Shown piece after piece: positions 1 through 9,382 of a stretch of DNA of 64,000 bases (positions are counted from its first letter, which is position 1; each line of letters opens with the position of its first letter). Both the position numbers and the translations under genes were made by a program. Below the pieces are notes generated by a model. That model was given only the letters and a program-made list of their open reading frames with translations. It searched no databases and was not told the DNA's origin. Location: NCBI GenBank assembly GCA_004296455.1, contig AP018280.1:6250794-6314793 (forward strand), read 5' to 3'. The DNA comes from Calothrix sp. NIES-4101 (GTDB lineage: Bacteria > Cyanobacteriota > Cyanobacteriia > Cyanobacteriales > Nostocaceae).

Positions 1-347
1 CTGCTGCTGGTGGGGAATTTATTCTCAGTGCTGCCAACAATGCCCATTACAGCAAAGCCATGCCAGCACAACACCATGCCCAAGATATCATGCGGGCGAT
101 CGAAACTGACAGATGGGCAGTAAGGGCAACTAATACAGGATATTCAGGTTTTGTAAATCCTCATGGCAAAACCCTGTGGATATCAGGACATAATACCTAC
201 GAAACCCATGCCGAAACAATTTATAAACAACAAACAAAAACTCTGTATGTACGTTGGGGAGATTGGCTAACACCGTCATTACTTGGTTTATCAATTTTAG
301 CTTTGTGTTTACATATCTTCTCGCAGAAAGATGATTTTCATCAGTAG
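1..347 (+). CDS. lnt: apolipoprotein N-acyltransferase, C-terminal end (partial)
   Basis: The frame is open from the window edge (first full codon at base 3) to the stop at 345-347, so the 5' part lies outside. The visible 114 residues match the end of Lnt, the inner-membrane enzyme that N-acylates the terminal cysteine of lipoproteins. The nitrilase-fold signature RAIETDRWAVRATNTGYSG is followed by a final hydrophobic helix (LTPSLLGLSILALCLHIF) and a short polar tail. The conserved 'QHH...RAIET.RWAVRATNTG' stretch is what identifies it. The catalytic Glu and Lys would be upstream and cannot be seen. A downstream ATG at 60 exists but is internal to the family alignment and is not the start. 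Confidence 0.85.
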   Translation, partial: AAGGEFILSAANNAHYSKAMPAQHHAQDIMRAIETDRWAVRATNTGYSGFVNPHGKTLWISGHNTYETHAETIYKQQTKTLYVRWGDWLTPSLLGLSILALCLHIFSQKDDFHQ

Positions 348-510
348 GACTAAGCGAGGATGACAGCTTGCGTCTTTGTGTGGTGTCATATTCAGCTTTG
401 CCTAAATACTGACAAGAAAATAGACGTGGAGAATTTTTAACTACAAATGATTAGCTAAAGTTAATATAATTATCGACTACTACATCTAAAAATCTACTAG
501 GAAAGTATAA

Positions 511-849
511 ATGGAAAATATACCCCAACAACGTAAACTATTATCTGCTCTATCCCACGGGGCGATATTTTTGAGTTCTACTGTTATTTCTATTGGTATA
601 CCAATCGCCATATTTGTAATTAGTGAAGACCCAGTTGTCAAAGAAAACGCGAAAGAATCCCTCAATTTCCACATTAATCTCTATATTGCCGCAATTTTGT
701 TTGCATTCCTAATTTTGGTTGCGATCGGTATTCCCTTGTTAATACTATTAGGAATAGCTAGTTTCGTGATGCCAATTCTAGCAATTATTCGAGTAATTGA
801 AAACGAAAATGTAGCATTTCGGTATCCATTTATCTTCCGTTTTTTCTAA
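511..849 (+). CDS. DUF4870 domain-containing membrane protein
   Basis: A 112-residue protein with the DUF4870 layout: an N-terminal 'LSALSHGAIF' segment, a first hydrophobic helix (about 18-37), a short loop containing 'VKENAKESLNFHIN', then two more helices (about 55-95) and a C-terminal 'YPFIFRFF' tail. The 'NAKESLNF' motif and terminal aromatic-Pro motif are typical of this family of small integral membrane proteins, whose function is unknown. It stands alone between lnt and the convergent kinase. An A-rich AGGAAAG sequence lies a few bases before the ATG. It is recognised by family pattern only. Confidence 0.75.
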   Translation: MENIPQQRKLLSALSHGAIFLSSTVISIGIPIAIFVISEDPVVKENAKESLNFHINLYIAAILFAFLILVAIGIPLLILLGIASFVMPILAIIRVIENENVAFRYPFIFRFF

Positions 850-968
850 TTTAGATTTATTGATTTTATGGAAATAAAATCTATAGAATCAGCAAGGATA
901 CAGGGAAAAATGATAACTGAATCAGCGAAAAATGATATCAGATTCTGATATTAGAATAATAAAATATC

Positions 969-1001
969 GGGTTAAGCGAATATTACTAGTTCGATTAACC
1001 C
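969..1001 (-). terminator. hairpin between convergent genes, likely terminator of the WD40 kinase
   Basis: Arms 969-980 (GGGTTAAGCGAA) and 990-1001 (TTCGATTAACCC) pair over 12 bp with one mismatch around a 9-nt loop. On the minus strand the stem is followed by a T-rich run (GATATTTTATT), as expected downstream of the leftward kinase gene ending at 1059. Confidence 0.5.
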
Positions 1002-1058
1002 AAAAGATGTTGAATAATTTTAATTTATTGACACTTGTTATTTTTTTATTCCTAATAA

Positions 1059-3239
1059 TTACGGTGTGATTCGCCAAATTTTCACCGTCTCATCTTCGCT
1101 ACTACTAGCTAAGGTTCTGCCATCAGTTGTAAAGGCAACAGACCAAATGCGACTATCATGTCCTTGCAGGGTACGAATTTCATCGCCATTAAAGGGATTC
1201 CACAACTTAATCATTTTGTCGCTACCGGCACTGGCAAGTATTGTTGAGTCAAAGCTCAAAGCAATCGACCAAACTGTATCGCTATGACCTTTAATCGTTC
1301 GGTATTCTTGTCCGTTTTCGATATTCCAAAGCTTGATTGTTCGATCTGCACTACTACTGACTAAAGTGTTGCCGTCAGGGGTGAAGAGTATTTGAGTAAC
1401 AGCGTTATTATGACCTTTGAAAGTACGTAATTCTTCACCAGTCAAAGCATTCCATAATTTGATATTTTTATCATTGCTACCTGTGGCAATTGTTTTACCA
1501 TCGGGACTGAAGACTACTGAAGTAACTCTACTAGTATGTCCTTTGAAAGCACGAATTTCTTCGCCCGTTCCTAGATTCCAAAGTTTAACAGTTTTGTCGC
1601 TACTGCTACTGACAAGAGTCTTTTTATCTGGACTAAAGGCAATGTCTGTAACTCCATCACTATGACCTCTGAATGTGCGTATGGCTTCACCTGTTTCCAC
1701 ATCCCAAAGTTTAATAGTTCTGTCATTACTACCGCTTGCAACTGTTCTCCCGTCCTGGCTAAATGCAACTTTGACTACTGCTTCAGTGTGTCCTTTGAGA
1801 GTGCGTATTTCCTCACCAGTTTCCAAAGTCCAGATTTTAATAGTTCTGTCACTACTAGCACTAGCTAAAGTCTTACTATCAGGCGCGATCGCAACTGACA
1901 TAACATAACTAGAATGTCCTGCTAGAGTCTTTTGTAAAAAAGTGCTACTAGCTAAACCACTAATTAAAAATGTAGGTGCTGATGGAAACACTCTATAGCG
2001 CATATAACCGTAAATTTGTGTACCTGACAAAGTCACTAGCACAACAACAATAGTCACCAACGTCGAATTGATGAACTTTGAACTTTGGTTACTCCTTTGA
2101 CGTAGGAAAGGGGGTAATAGATGAAATGTTGCTCTTCGCTGCGGTTTGTTTGCTTGGTTTTGTTGTGGTGATGCTACCTGCTTATGATTGTTGGAATGTA
2201 AGGAGATGGAAGGTAATGGAATTTGCTGTGATCTTGATGGATTTGCTCCTCCTAAATTTACTCCTAAATTTAAATGTCTATGTACTTCTTCCGCAGATTG
2301 ATAACGCAAATTGATATCTTTTTTCAGTAGTTTATCCAGCACCTCGCCCAATTCTGGACTTATTTGCTGTCTCAGATATTGTCGCCAAGAATTAACCCAT
2401 CCATATCCGTATTCTGTCCAAAGTTGAAATGGCGAAACTCCGGTCAGTAGATGAAAAGATGTCGCACCTAAGCTAAATAAATCGCTAGCTGGGTAAGCTT
2501 CACCACCATTAATCTGCTCAATTGGGCTGTATCCAAACGAACCAATTGTCGTCCCTGGTTTACTTTGAACAGTCGCAGTTAGTTGTTTAGAAGCGCCAAA
2601 ATCAATCAGAACGATATCGCCTTGTGCTGGTATTCCTGAGGTTGGTTCGTGTAAGCCTGGAATTGATGGTGGGTTGGATGGTGGATTTGTCCCTCGATAA
2701 TTACGGTACTGAATAGCACGACGCATAATATTTTGGGGTTTTATATCGCGATGAATGACTCCGTGTTCATGGATAAAGTTAAGAACAGGCAGTACATACA
2801 TGAATAACTCGCGAATATCCGCTTCAGTGAATTGCGATCGCTGTTGTAGTTCTTTGAATAAGTTTTGCCCTTCAATATACTCTTGGACGAGGTACAAATA
2901 GCTATCTTGCTCAAAGTAGGCCAATAATGTCGGGATTTGTGAATGTCTTCCCAATTCTTGCAAGCGTTTGGCTTCTTCCTTAAACAATTCAATCGCTTTG
3001 TTCAAAGCCCAAGTTCCTTGGACTTTTGGCGCTAGTTGCTTGACAACGCAAGGTTCGTTCAGCTTGTCAACATCTTCTGCCAAGTAGGTTCTGCCAAATC
3101 CTCCCTCATCGGAAAGTACTTTTGTGACGCGATAATGACCTCGAAGCAATGGAATCAGAGGTGCGCTGCAACTCTGGCAATACTGATTCCCGTCAGGATT
3201 GATGGGATTGGGGCAATCTGGGTTGAGGCAGCAGAGCAT
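1059..3239 (-). CDS. serine/threonine protein kinase with zinc-ribbon and C-terminal WD40 propeller
   Basis: A 726-residue membrane kinase. The N-terminus has a Cys-rich ribbon (C4, C9, C21, C24). The kinase domain spans about 36-325: glycine loop DEGGFGRTYLAED, ATP-binding Lys67 (VVKQL), catalytic HRDIKPQN (Asp165) and IDFG (213-216). A Pro-rich insertion of about 25 residues lies between the HRD and DFG motifs. After a polar linker one transmembrane helix (about 391-411) leads to seven WD40 repeats (about 439-726), each with a GH start and an 'IK.W' end, enough for one closed propeller. By family knowledge the kinase is cytoplasmic and the propeller would sit across the membrane as a sensor or scaffold. 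It is co-oriented with the second kinase, 205 bp away. The substrate is unknown. Confidence 0.9.
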   Translation of the reverse strand: MLCCLNPDCPNPINPDGNQYCQSCSAPLIPLLRGHYRVTKVLSDEGGFGRTYLAEDVDKLNEPCVVKQLAPKVQGTWALNKAIELFKEEAKRLQELGRHSQIPTLLAYFEQDSYLYLVQEYIEGQNLFKELQQRSQFTEADIRELFMYVLPVLNFIHEHGVIHRDIKPQNIMRRAIQYRNYRGTNPPSNPPSIPGLHEPTSGIPAQGDIVLIDFGASKQLTATVQSKPGTTIGSFGYSPIEQINGGEAYPASDLFSLGATSFHLLTGVSPFQLWTEYGYGWVNSWRQYLRQQISPELGEVLDKLLKKDINLRYQSAEEVHRHLNLGVNLGGANPSRSQQIPLPSISLHSNNHKQVASPQQNQANKPQRRATFHLLPPFLRQRSNQSSKFINSTLVTIVVVLVTLSGTQIYGYMRYRVFPSAPTFLISGLASSTFLQKTLAGHSSYVMSVAIAPDSKTLASASSDRTIKIWTLETGEEIRTLKGHTEAVVKVAFSQDGRTVASGSNDRTIKLWDVETGEAIRTFRGHSDGVTDIAFSPDKKTLVSSSSDKTVKLWNLGTGEEIRAFKGHTSRVTSVVFSPDGKTIATGSNDKNIKLWNALTGEELRTFKGHNNAVTQILFTPDGNTLVSSSADRTIKLWNIENGQEYRTIKGHSDTVWSIALSFDSTILASAGSDKMIKLWNPFNGDEIRTLQGHDSRIWSVAFTTDGRTLASSSEDETVKIWRITP

Positions 3240-3444
3240 CTTCCGGTAAGGATGACTGTGTAGAAGTTAATGATAGCTCTGGTTCGGAAATAGAAATGCA
3301 AAATTGCCGAATTTTTTATTATTGTTTTGATATTTAAAATAAGGACATTGTTTAGCTATAACTTCAGCGAAGGTGAAGTTTGTGCAGTCTGCCTATTTTA
3401 AGTCAGTATTAAAAATCATAATTTCAGTATTATTTACTGTTTTG

Positions 3445-5241
3445 TTATCTAGGGGTTGTCAAATTAGTATCAGGTGTTGGTGTTGGTTCTACAGGAAAAA
3501 TTTTATTTTCCTCATTTGTTAAATCGGGTATTTGTTGTTGAGGTGGTTTTTTTCTCGGAGCTTCTCTGGAGGGTTTTGTGGTTGATGTGGGAACGGGGAA
3601 TTCGCCATTTGGTGAATTTATTGGTGGCGTTTCTGTTGGTATAACTGTCCCTAGTGGTGTTGGTAATGAGTCCGGTGATTGCTCAAATGGGGGTGTTGTC
3701 GGTATTAAAGCTGGGGGTTTTTCTAAGCCAACAGTTAAGCTATAGTTCTGTTCCAATATTCCTGGTAAGGTTGTTAGCTGAATAATGTATTTACCAGTGA
3801 AAGGTAAAGTGCCTTGGTAGGATGCAACATCCTTGGCAATCGCATCTACTGGGTCACGATTGGGTGCTAAAACTGTTAACAAAACACCTGCTTCTTGAGA
3901 TAGTAATGCAGTTAGTTGCTGTCCTTCTTCCCCTTGAAAAGTATATTGAATTGTTTCATTTGGTCGTAATTTTCCGGAGACGGTGACTGTTGTCGAAGCA
4001 CCAAATATTAAGCGTTTGCTATAAACTACAGGTTCGTTATTGGTAATAGTTGGTGATGGTGTTGGTGTAGTAGTGGGGGATTCGGAAATGACAGGTGAGG
4101 GAAACGATTGTGGGGAGGTTGCTACTACTGGTTGCTGGGTTCGAGAACGATAGCGTATGTTGCTAACTAATGCCCAAGAGCCAAAACCAGCTAAGACCAC
4201 AACGGCAGCACCAATTGCACCAACAGCAAGGGGATTATCTAAAACTGAACGATTGGGATCGCGGATTTCGGGTTCAGGTTGCTTTGGCGTAGTGGAGGAT
4301 TGTATGGGTTCCGGACGACGACCAACAGCCATGGTTTGTATATTGGATAGGTTTGGGTTTACTACTGCTGGCTGGTCGATTAATTTTAAAGCCTTGATCA
4401 CCTCGCCTGCTGTTTGAAAGCGATCGCCCGGTATGTAATTCAACATCTTATTCAAGATTTGGGCAAATCGTGGATTGACATTGGTAAAGCGTTGCCAAGT
4501 CCACAAGGCTAAATTCTCATCATAAAGTTCTTGAGGTTCTTTCCCAGTCAGCAATACAATCGCTGTCACCGCCAAAGCATACAAGTCACTATTCGGATAA
4601 GCCCTTCCTGTTTGCATTTGTTCCGACGGGGCATAACCTAATTTTCCTACCGATGTCACCGAAGTATTACCTTCGAGGGATTGTAACTTATTCGCCAGTT
4701 CCTTAACTACACCAAAATCAATTAAAACAGGTTCGCGATCGCGGTTCCCACTGCCCTCATTTATATTTTTTTGTCTAAGAATAATATTTTCTGGAGAAAT
4801 ATCTCGATGAATAATTCCTCGACCATGAAGATATTCGAGAACGGGAAGTAAAGAACGCAACAAATGTAAAACTTCTTGCTCGTTAAATACACCAGCAATT
4901 ACTTTTCTTTCTTCCAATAAAGTCCGGTATGTCTTGCCCTCAACATAATCTTGTACTAAAAATAACCTTTGCTCCTGCTCAAAACGCTCGCGAAACTGGG
5001 GAATTTGCGGATGTTGAATTTGATACAGTATTTCCGCCTCGCGCTGAAATAACTGTTGTGCTTTCTCCCAACTAGAACTATTCCCTGCTGCAATTGGAAT
5101 CAATTCTTTAATCGCACAAGGCTCATTAAAGCGACGCTGGTCTTCTGCCAGATAGGTTCTACCAAATCCGCCCTGACCCAGAATATTAATAATTCGGTAA
5201 CGATTTTGGAGGATTGTGCCGACTGGAATGGGTGGTTGCAT
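3445..5241 (-). CDS. serine/threonine protein kinase with transmembrane helix and PPC-like sensor domain
   Basis: A 598-residue kinase. The kinase domain is at about 15-285, with glycine loop GQGGFGRTYLAED, Lys45 (AIKEL), catalytic loop HRDISPEN (Asp147) and IDFG (174-177). The usual Lys of HRDxK is Ser149 here, which I believe occurs in one subgroup of cyanobacterial kinases. A helix at about 338-360 crosses the membrane. The Pro/Thr-rich exterior part holds a beta-type module (about 412-510, 'TVTVSGKLRPNETIQYTFQG...YSLTVGLE') resembling pre-peptidase C-terminal domains, then a low-complexity Pro/Thr tail. It probably senses an envelope signal. It is divergent from prs across a 677-bp spacer. 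Confidence 0.88.
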   Translation of the reverse strand: MQPPIPVGTILQNRYRIINILGQGGFGRTYLAEDQRRFNEPCAIKELIPIAAGNSSSWEKAQQLFQREAEILYQIQHPQIPQFRERFEQEQRLFLVQDYVEGKTYRTLLEERKVIAGVFNEQEVLHLLRSLLPVLEYLHGRGIIHRDISPENIILRQKNINEGSGNRDREPVLIDFGVVKELANKLQSLEGNTSVTSVGKLGYAPSEQMQTGRAYPNSDLYALAVTAIVLLTGKEPQELYDENLALWTWQRFTNVNPRFAQILNKMLNYIPGDRFQTAGEVIKALKLIDQPAVVNPNLSNIQTMAVGRRPEPIQSSTTPKQPEPEIRDPNRSVLDNPLAVGAIGAAVVVLAGFGSWALVSNIRYRSRTQQPVVATSPQSFPSPVISESPTTTPTPSPTITNNEPVVYSKRLIFGASTTVTVSGKLRPNETIQYTFQGEEGQQLTALLSQEAGVLLTVLAPNRDPVDAIAKDVASYQGTLPFTGKYIIQLTTLPGILEQNYSLTVGLEKPPALIPTTPPFEQSPDSLPTPLGTVIPTETPPINSPNGEFPVPTSTTKPSREAPRKKPPQQQIPDLTNEENKIFPVEPTPTPDTNLTTPR

Positions 5242-5918
5242 GGTTCTATTGATTTAATTGAATTGCACTAATTGCAACAGAAGAGGAAATCGCGCTTTGG
5301 AGTGAATGTTCCCCAAAAATATCCGCAAAAATTACGGGAGTGCAACGAGAACTCCCATAAATAGAATAGCGATAATTATATAGTTGCTGCTGTAGCTCAT
5401 ACTAGCTAAGTCGCAGTCAAACGACTTGCATAATACTATTTTCACCCCAGCTTAACAAGAAAAGGATTCTCACAGAGCAGACCATTCCTCGCCTGACTAG
5501 GAAAAACTACGCGATCGCACTTAATTGAATACTACACTGAGGATACTGACTCCGGAATCCTAATATTCTTTATCAATCGATCAATTAAAAATTCCAGATC
5601 AATTCAGTTGAGAATCTTTTTGATCGGCTATAAATTAAGTTAGTAGGGTTAAATTACTCTACTAAGTAAACATGAAGATGTTTTTGATTTTTACTTGATT
5701 TTTACTTCTAAACTAAAAAATCAAAAGATCAGTCTTATTTCTAGACTTAATCTCTGTTAAGCTGTCAATGGTTACGTCGGAGAGGCGCTCAAAGATTGAT
5801 GTGGTTTAGTTTTACGAAGAAACTTTGAAATTTTTTATCAAAGCTTCAAAAACTGATACATCTTTTTTTTAGTCGTTCTACTCCAGTAAGCCAAATATCT
5901 TCTGATGATAAGATTGCC
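5242..5918. other. intergenic region between divergent kinase and prs genes
   Basis: AT-rich spacer with no convincing gene. It holds one HIP1 octamer (5511-5518) and an imperfect palindrome around 5640-5664 (arms TTAGTAG and CTACTAA). Promoters for both divergent genes should lie here, but no strong consensus -35/-10 pair is visible. Confidence 0.5.
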
Positions 5919-6959
5919 ATGAATGCACATCGAGGATCTGCTGTGCTTAGTTCTGCAACTTTAAAAGTGCAGCCAGCGCCAACAGGACTAAACGAAAACA
6001 ATCGCCTGCGGCTGTTCTCTGGCTCTGCCAACTTACCACTTTCCCAAGAAGTCGCCCGCTATCTGGGGATGGATTTGGGACCGATGATTCGCAAACGTTT
6101 TGCGGACGGAGAACTGTACGTTCAAATTCAGGAATCAATTCGAGGTTGCGATGTCTATCTCATCCAACCTTGCTGCAATCCTGTGAACGACAACTTAATG
6201 GAACTGCTAATTATGATTGATGCCTGCCGTCGGGCATCTGCAAGACAAGTAACAGCAGTCATTCCATATTATGGCTATGCCCGTGCGGATCGTAAAACCG
6301 CAGGACGGGAGTCAATCACAGCCAAATTGATTGCAAACCTGATTACCGAAGCAGGTGCAAATCGCGTCCTGGCGATGGACTTGCACTCAGCACAAATTCA
6401 GGGCTATTTCGATATACCTCTCGATCATGTTTACGGCTCGCCAGTCATCTTTGACTATTTAGCCAGCAAAAAATTTGAGGATATTGTTGTAGTCTCCCCT
6501 GACGTTGGTGGTGTGGCAAGAGCTAGAGCATTTGCGAAGAAGCTCAATGATGCCCCACTGGCAATCATCGACAAACGTCGCCAAGCACACAACGTTGCCG
6601 AAGTCTTAAATGTCATCGGTGATGTCAAAGGAAAAACCGCAGTCTTGGTTGACGACATGATTGATACTGGCGGTACTATCACCGAAGGTGCAAAGTTATT
6701 ACGCCAAGAGGGTGCAAGACAAGTATACGCCTGTGCAACCCACGCAGTTTTTTCGCCACCTGCGATTGAACGCTTATCAAGCGGTTTGTTAGAGGAAGTC
6801 ATTGTCACCAATACAATTCCCATCGGAGGCTGCGATACATCGCCCGAAGAACTCCGTAAAAGCTTCCCACAGTTAGTGGTTCTCTCGGTGGCAAATCTAC
6901 TTGGGGAAACAATTTGGCGCATACACGAAGATAGCTCTGTAAGTAGTATGTTCCGTTAA
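5919..6959 (+). CDS. prs: ribose-phosphate pyrophosphokinase
   Basis: A 346-residue PRPP synthetase: ATP + ribose 5-phosphate to PRPP + AMP, which feeds purine, pyrimidine, His, Trp and NAD synthesis. Visible signatures are RLFSGSANLPLSQEVA near residue 30, the Mg/ATP region DLHSAQIQGYF, the flexible-loop stretch DKRRQAHNVAEV and the PRPP-binding loop VLVDDMIDTGGT. The first ~28 residues before 'NRLRLFSG' are a cyanobacterial-type N-terminal extension. The ATG at 5919 is in frame and no better start is visible. It is transcribed alone. Confidence 0.96.
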   Translation: MNAHRGSAVLSSATLKVQPAPTGLNENNRLRLFSGSANLPLSQEVARYLGMDLGPMIRKRFADGELYVQIQESIRGCDVYLIQPCCNPVNDNLMELLIMIDACRRASARQVTAVIPYYGYARADRKTAGRESITAKLIANLITEAGANRVLAMDLHSAQIQGYFDIPLDHVYGSPVIFDYLASKKFEDIVVVSPDVGGVARARAFAKKLNDAPLAIIDKRRQAHNVAEVLNVIGDVKGKTAVLVDDMIDTGGTITEGAKLLRQEGARQVYACATHAVFSPPAIERLSSGLLEEVIVTNTIPIGGCDTSPEELRKSFPQLVVLSVANLLGETIWRIHEDSSVSSMFR

Positions 6960-7224
6960 CCTCAATTTTGACTGTAACTGCGATTACATTAATTGGGAAA
7001 AATAGGAAAGGGGGACAGGGAAAGGGAAAGAGTTATTTATATGCTTGGGAGTGAAATTTTTTTCATCTTGCTTAACTTTACTTCCCCCCCTCCTCCTCTC
7101 TAATTCTGCCGAATTAATCCGAATTAATTATGAAACGAGTATTCTCATAATACTGTAGTTTGCATAACTATAAATTAGCGATCGCTCTTGGCGAAAAGTT
7201 CCAGTTTATTGATTAATTTAAATT

Positions 7225-7731
7225 ATGCAAATTCGTGTTGAAACTACGCAAGATTATCAACAAATAGCGGAAGTCAATACTTTGGCATTCGGTAGAGAAA
7301 ATGAAGCTAATTTAGTTACTGCAATTCGTAATTCTCACTTTTATATTCCCGAACTCTCTCTAGTTGTAGAAATTGATAATTTTATAGTCGCTCATTTGAT
7401 GTTCAGCTATATCCATCTCGTTGGAGAGGAAAGATTGCGGGTATTGAGTCTAGCACCTGTAGCTGTAATGCCTGAATTTCAAAAACAAGGTATTGGTAGT
7501 GCTTTAATTAGACATGGCTTAGAAAAAGCTAATGCTATGGGTGAGGCTTTAGCAGTTGTCCTAGGTTATCCTTTGTTTTACAATCGCTTTGGTTTTGTGT
7601 CGTCAGTAATTTATGGAATTAAGTCTCCCTTTGATGTTCCTGAAGATGTTTTTATGGTGAAGGTTTTGGAAAACTTTCAAGCGAAATATCAAGGTGAGGT
7701 TGTTTATCCTCCTGCTTTTTTGCGGGTTTAA
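7225..7731 (+). CDS. GNAT family N-acetyltransferase
   Basis: A 168-residue GNAT-fold protein, of the kind sometimes called YhbS-like. The opening 'MQIRVETTQDYQQIAEVN..AFG' is the usual beta1-alpha1. The acetyl-CoA binding core is 'LAPVAVMPEFQKQGIGSALI' (motif A, Q-K-Q-G-I-G), followed by 'VVLGYPLFYNRFGF' (motif B, Tyr-Arg-Phe-Gly). It would transfer an acetyl group from acetyl-CoA to an unknown small molecule or protein amine. It is solitary, with no operon partner to suggest the substrate. Confidence 0.88.
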   Translation: MQIRVETTQDYQQIAEVNTLAFGRENEANLVTAIRNSHFYIPELSLVVEIDNFIVAHLMFSYIHLVGEERLRVLSLAPVAVMPEFQKQGIGSALIRHGLEKANAMGEALAVVLGYPLFYNRFGFVSSVIYGIKSPFDVPEDVFMVKVLENFQAKYQGEVVYPPAFLRV

Positions 7732-7814
7732 ACTAAAAAGTACGAGAGTGCATACCAGTTTTTATTATTCACTAAAATAATCAGCTTTGGCGCATTTAAT
7801 TTCTATATTAGACG

Positions 7815-7828
7815 CGGGCAAGATGCCC
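7815..7828. repeat. short GGGCA/TGCCC palindrome
   Basis: CGGGCAAGATGCCC in the GNAT-to-NACHT spacer forms a 5-bp GC stem with a 3-nt loop. It resembles the small interspersed palindromes scattered through cyanobacterial intergenic DNA. Only one copy is seen here. Confidence 0.3.
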
Positions 7829-8011
7829 ATAATACAATAACTTGATGTTTTCAATTTATGTAATTTAGCTGCACATCAGCTTAGTTAAGAAATAATTAAT
7901 AATTTGAAGTGCGATCGCATTACTAGATATAGCTACCAGATATATTTACTCAACTTACGCTAAAGTATAAAGTAGGCAGGTTGAATACTGTATATCCACT
8001 GAAAAATATCT

Positions 8012-9382
8012 ATGTCGGGATCGACTAAAAACTTACTTCTTCCATTACTGCTAATTTCCAGCAATGGTGGACTAGGTTGGTTAATCAATCAATTACCAGT
8101 CAAACCAGATAGCGTATCTAACTCGACAATTTTGGGTTTAACAATTGGCTGTATACTTTTCCAAATAATTCTAACTATTCTATCCAATGATTCCCAGCAG
8201 CAAAACTCAACATTTCCAAATCAAGCTAACAATAATAACTGGATAGGTGGATTTTTACCTTTGTTGGGGGGAGGAATATTAACTGCACTATCATATTTAA
8301 ATTTAGTACCCAAAGGATTTCAAGAGCCAGTCTCTTATATATCATTGGTAATGTTTGCATTGGGAGCGATATTACCACCTGTATTAATATTGCCAAAAAA
8401 ATTGCGATCGTGGCTAATTTGGTTAATTCCTGGTTTTGGTATAGCTCTAACAATACATTTAATTTTCAAGCAACAGCTAATTCAGGCAGTTATTTCACTA
8501 ATTTTGACGGGAATAATTACAGCCATAATTGCCACTCAGGATTTTTTTAAGACATTAATTGCCGAAGTTTCTGCATTTTGGGAGCAATATCAAAAGCAAG
8601 GTGCTGTGAGTGCGGCAACTTGGATAAAAAATAAATTTGAAGATGTAATTTCGCCATTTCAACGCGATTATTACAAAGCGTTGGAATATAAATGTCGAGA
8701 TTTTGAAACTCAAGGATTAGATAATGAGTGGACTTTGGAATTAAAAAATGTCTTTGTCCAGTTGAAAATCTCAGCAAATAGCGTTAATAATGCTAGGCAA
8801 GACATGATTCCTAAAATTCAGAACCAATCTCGTAATTCTGACATTAGTAATATAGAAAATAATGATCGAGAAAAATCAATTTGGGATTTTTTAGCAGCAA
8901 ATAAAAGTGTAAAAAATCAATTTACTAAAATTGTAATTTTAGGTAGACCTGGTTCTGGTAAAACTACACTTTTGAGACACTTGACGCTAATTTATGCAAC
9001 TAAAAAAGAAACTAAAATTCATCCTCGCCCACCACAATTAATTCCGATATTATTTTATCTTCGTGAAATCAGAGACGAAATTTCTAATAATAATCCAGCT
9101 TTAGAAGATTTAATTAAACAGCAGCTTAGCAAACTAAAAATTAATAATAAACCACTAAATCCACCCATTCATTGGTTACGGAAAAATCTACAGAGAAATA
9201 GATTTTTAATTTTGCTGGATGGTTTAGATGAAGTTGCCGATAAAAACCAACGTCAGCATGTGAGAACTTGGGTAGATAGGCAAATGGAAGCTTACCCAGA
9301 TACTACATTTATTCTTACTTCCCGTCCTAACGGTTATCGAGAATTGCAGCGACAGGTTCAAGTTAGTGAGTTAGAAGTCTGA
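8012..9382 (+). pseudogene. membrane NACHT NTPase-GUN4 protein, 5' half (disrupted by IS)
   Basis: This is the first 456 codons of a gene interrupted by an insertion sequence. The TGA at 9380-9382 is created inside the IS end. The N-terminal ~175 residues contain about five hydrophobic helices, followed by a conserved helical linker (about 184-250). The NACHT NTPase core starts near 305, with Walker A GRPGSGKTT (311-319) and Walker B FLILLDGLDEV (398-408), then sensor-like 'FILTSRPNGY'. The break falls right after 'VSELEV', where NACHT proteins continue 'xPFxxxQIxxF'. That continuation (QPFKREQIKEFL) is found intact after the IS. Any product would be a membrane-anchored NTPase fragment without effector regions. 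Confidence 0.88.
9370..9378. repeat. 9-bp target-site duplication, left copy
   Basis: GTTAGAAGT immediately before the IS; the same nine bases recur at 10650-10658 immediately after it. This length fits the IS4 family. Confidence 0.93.
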
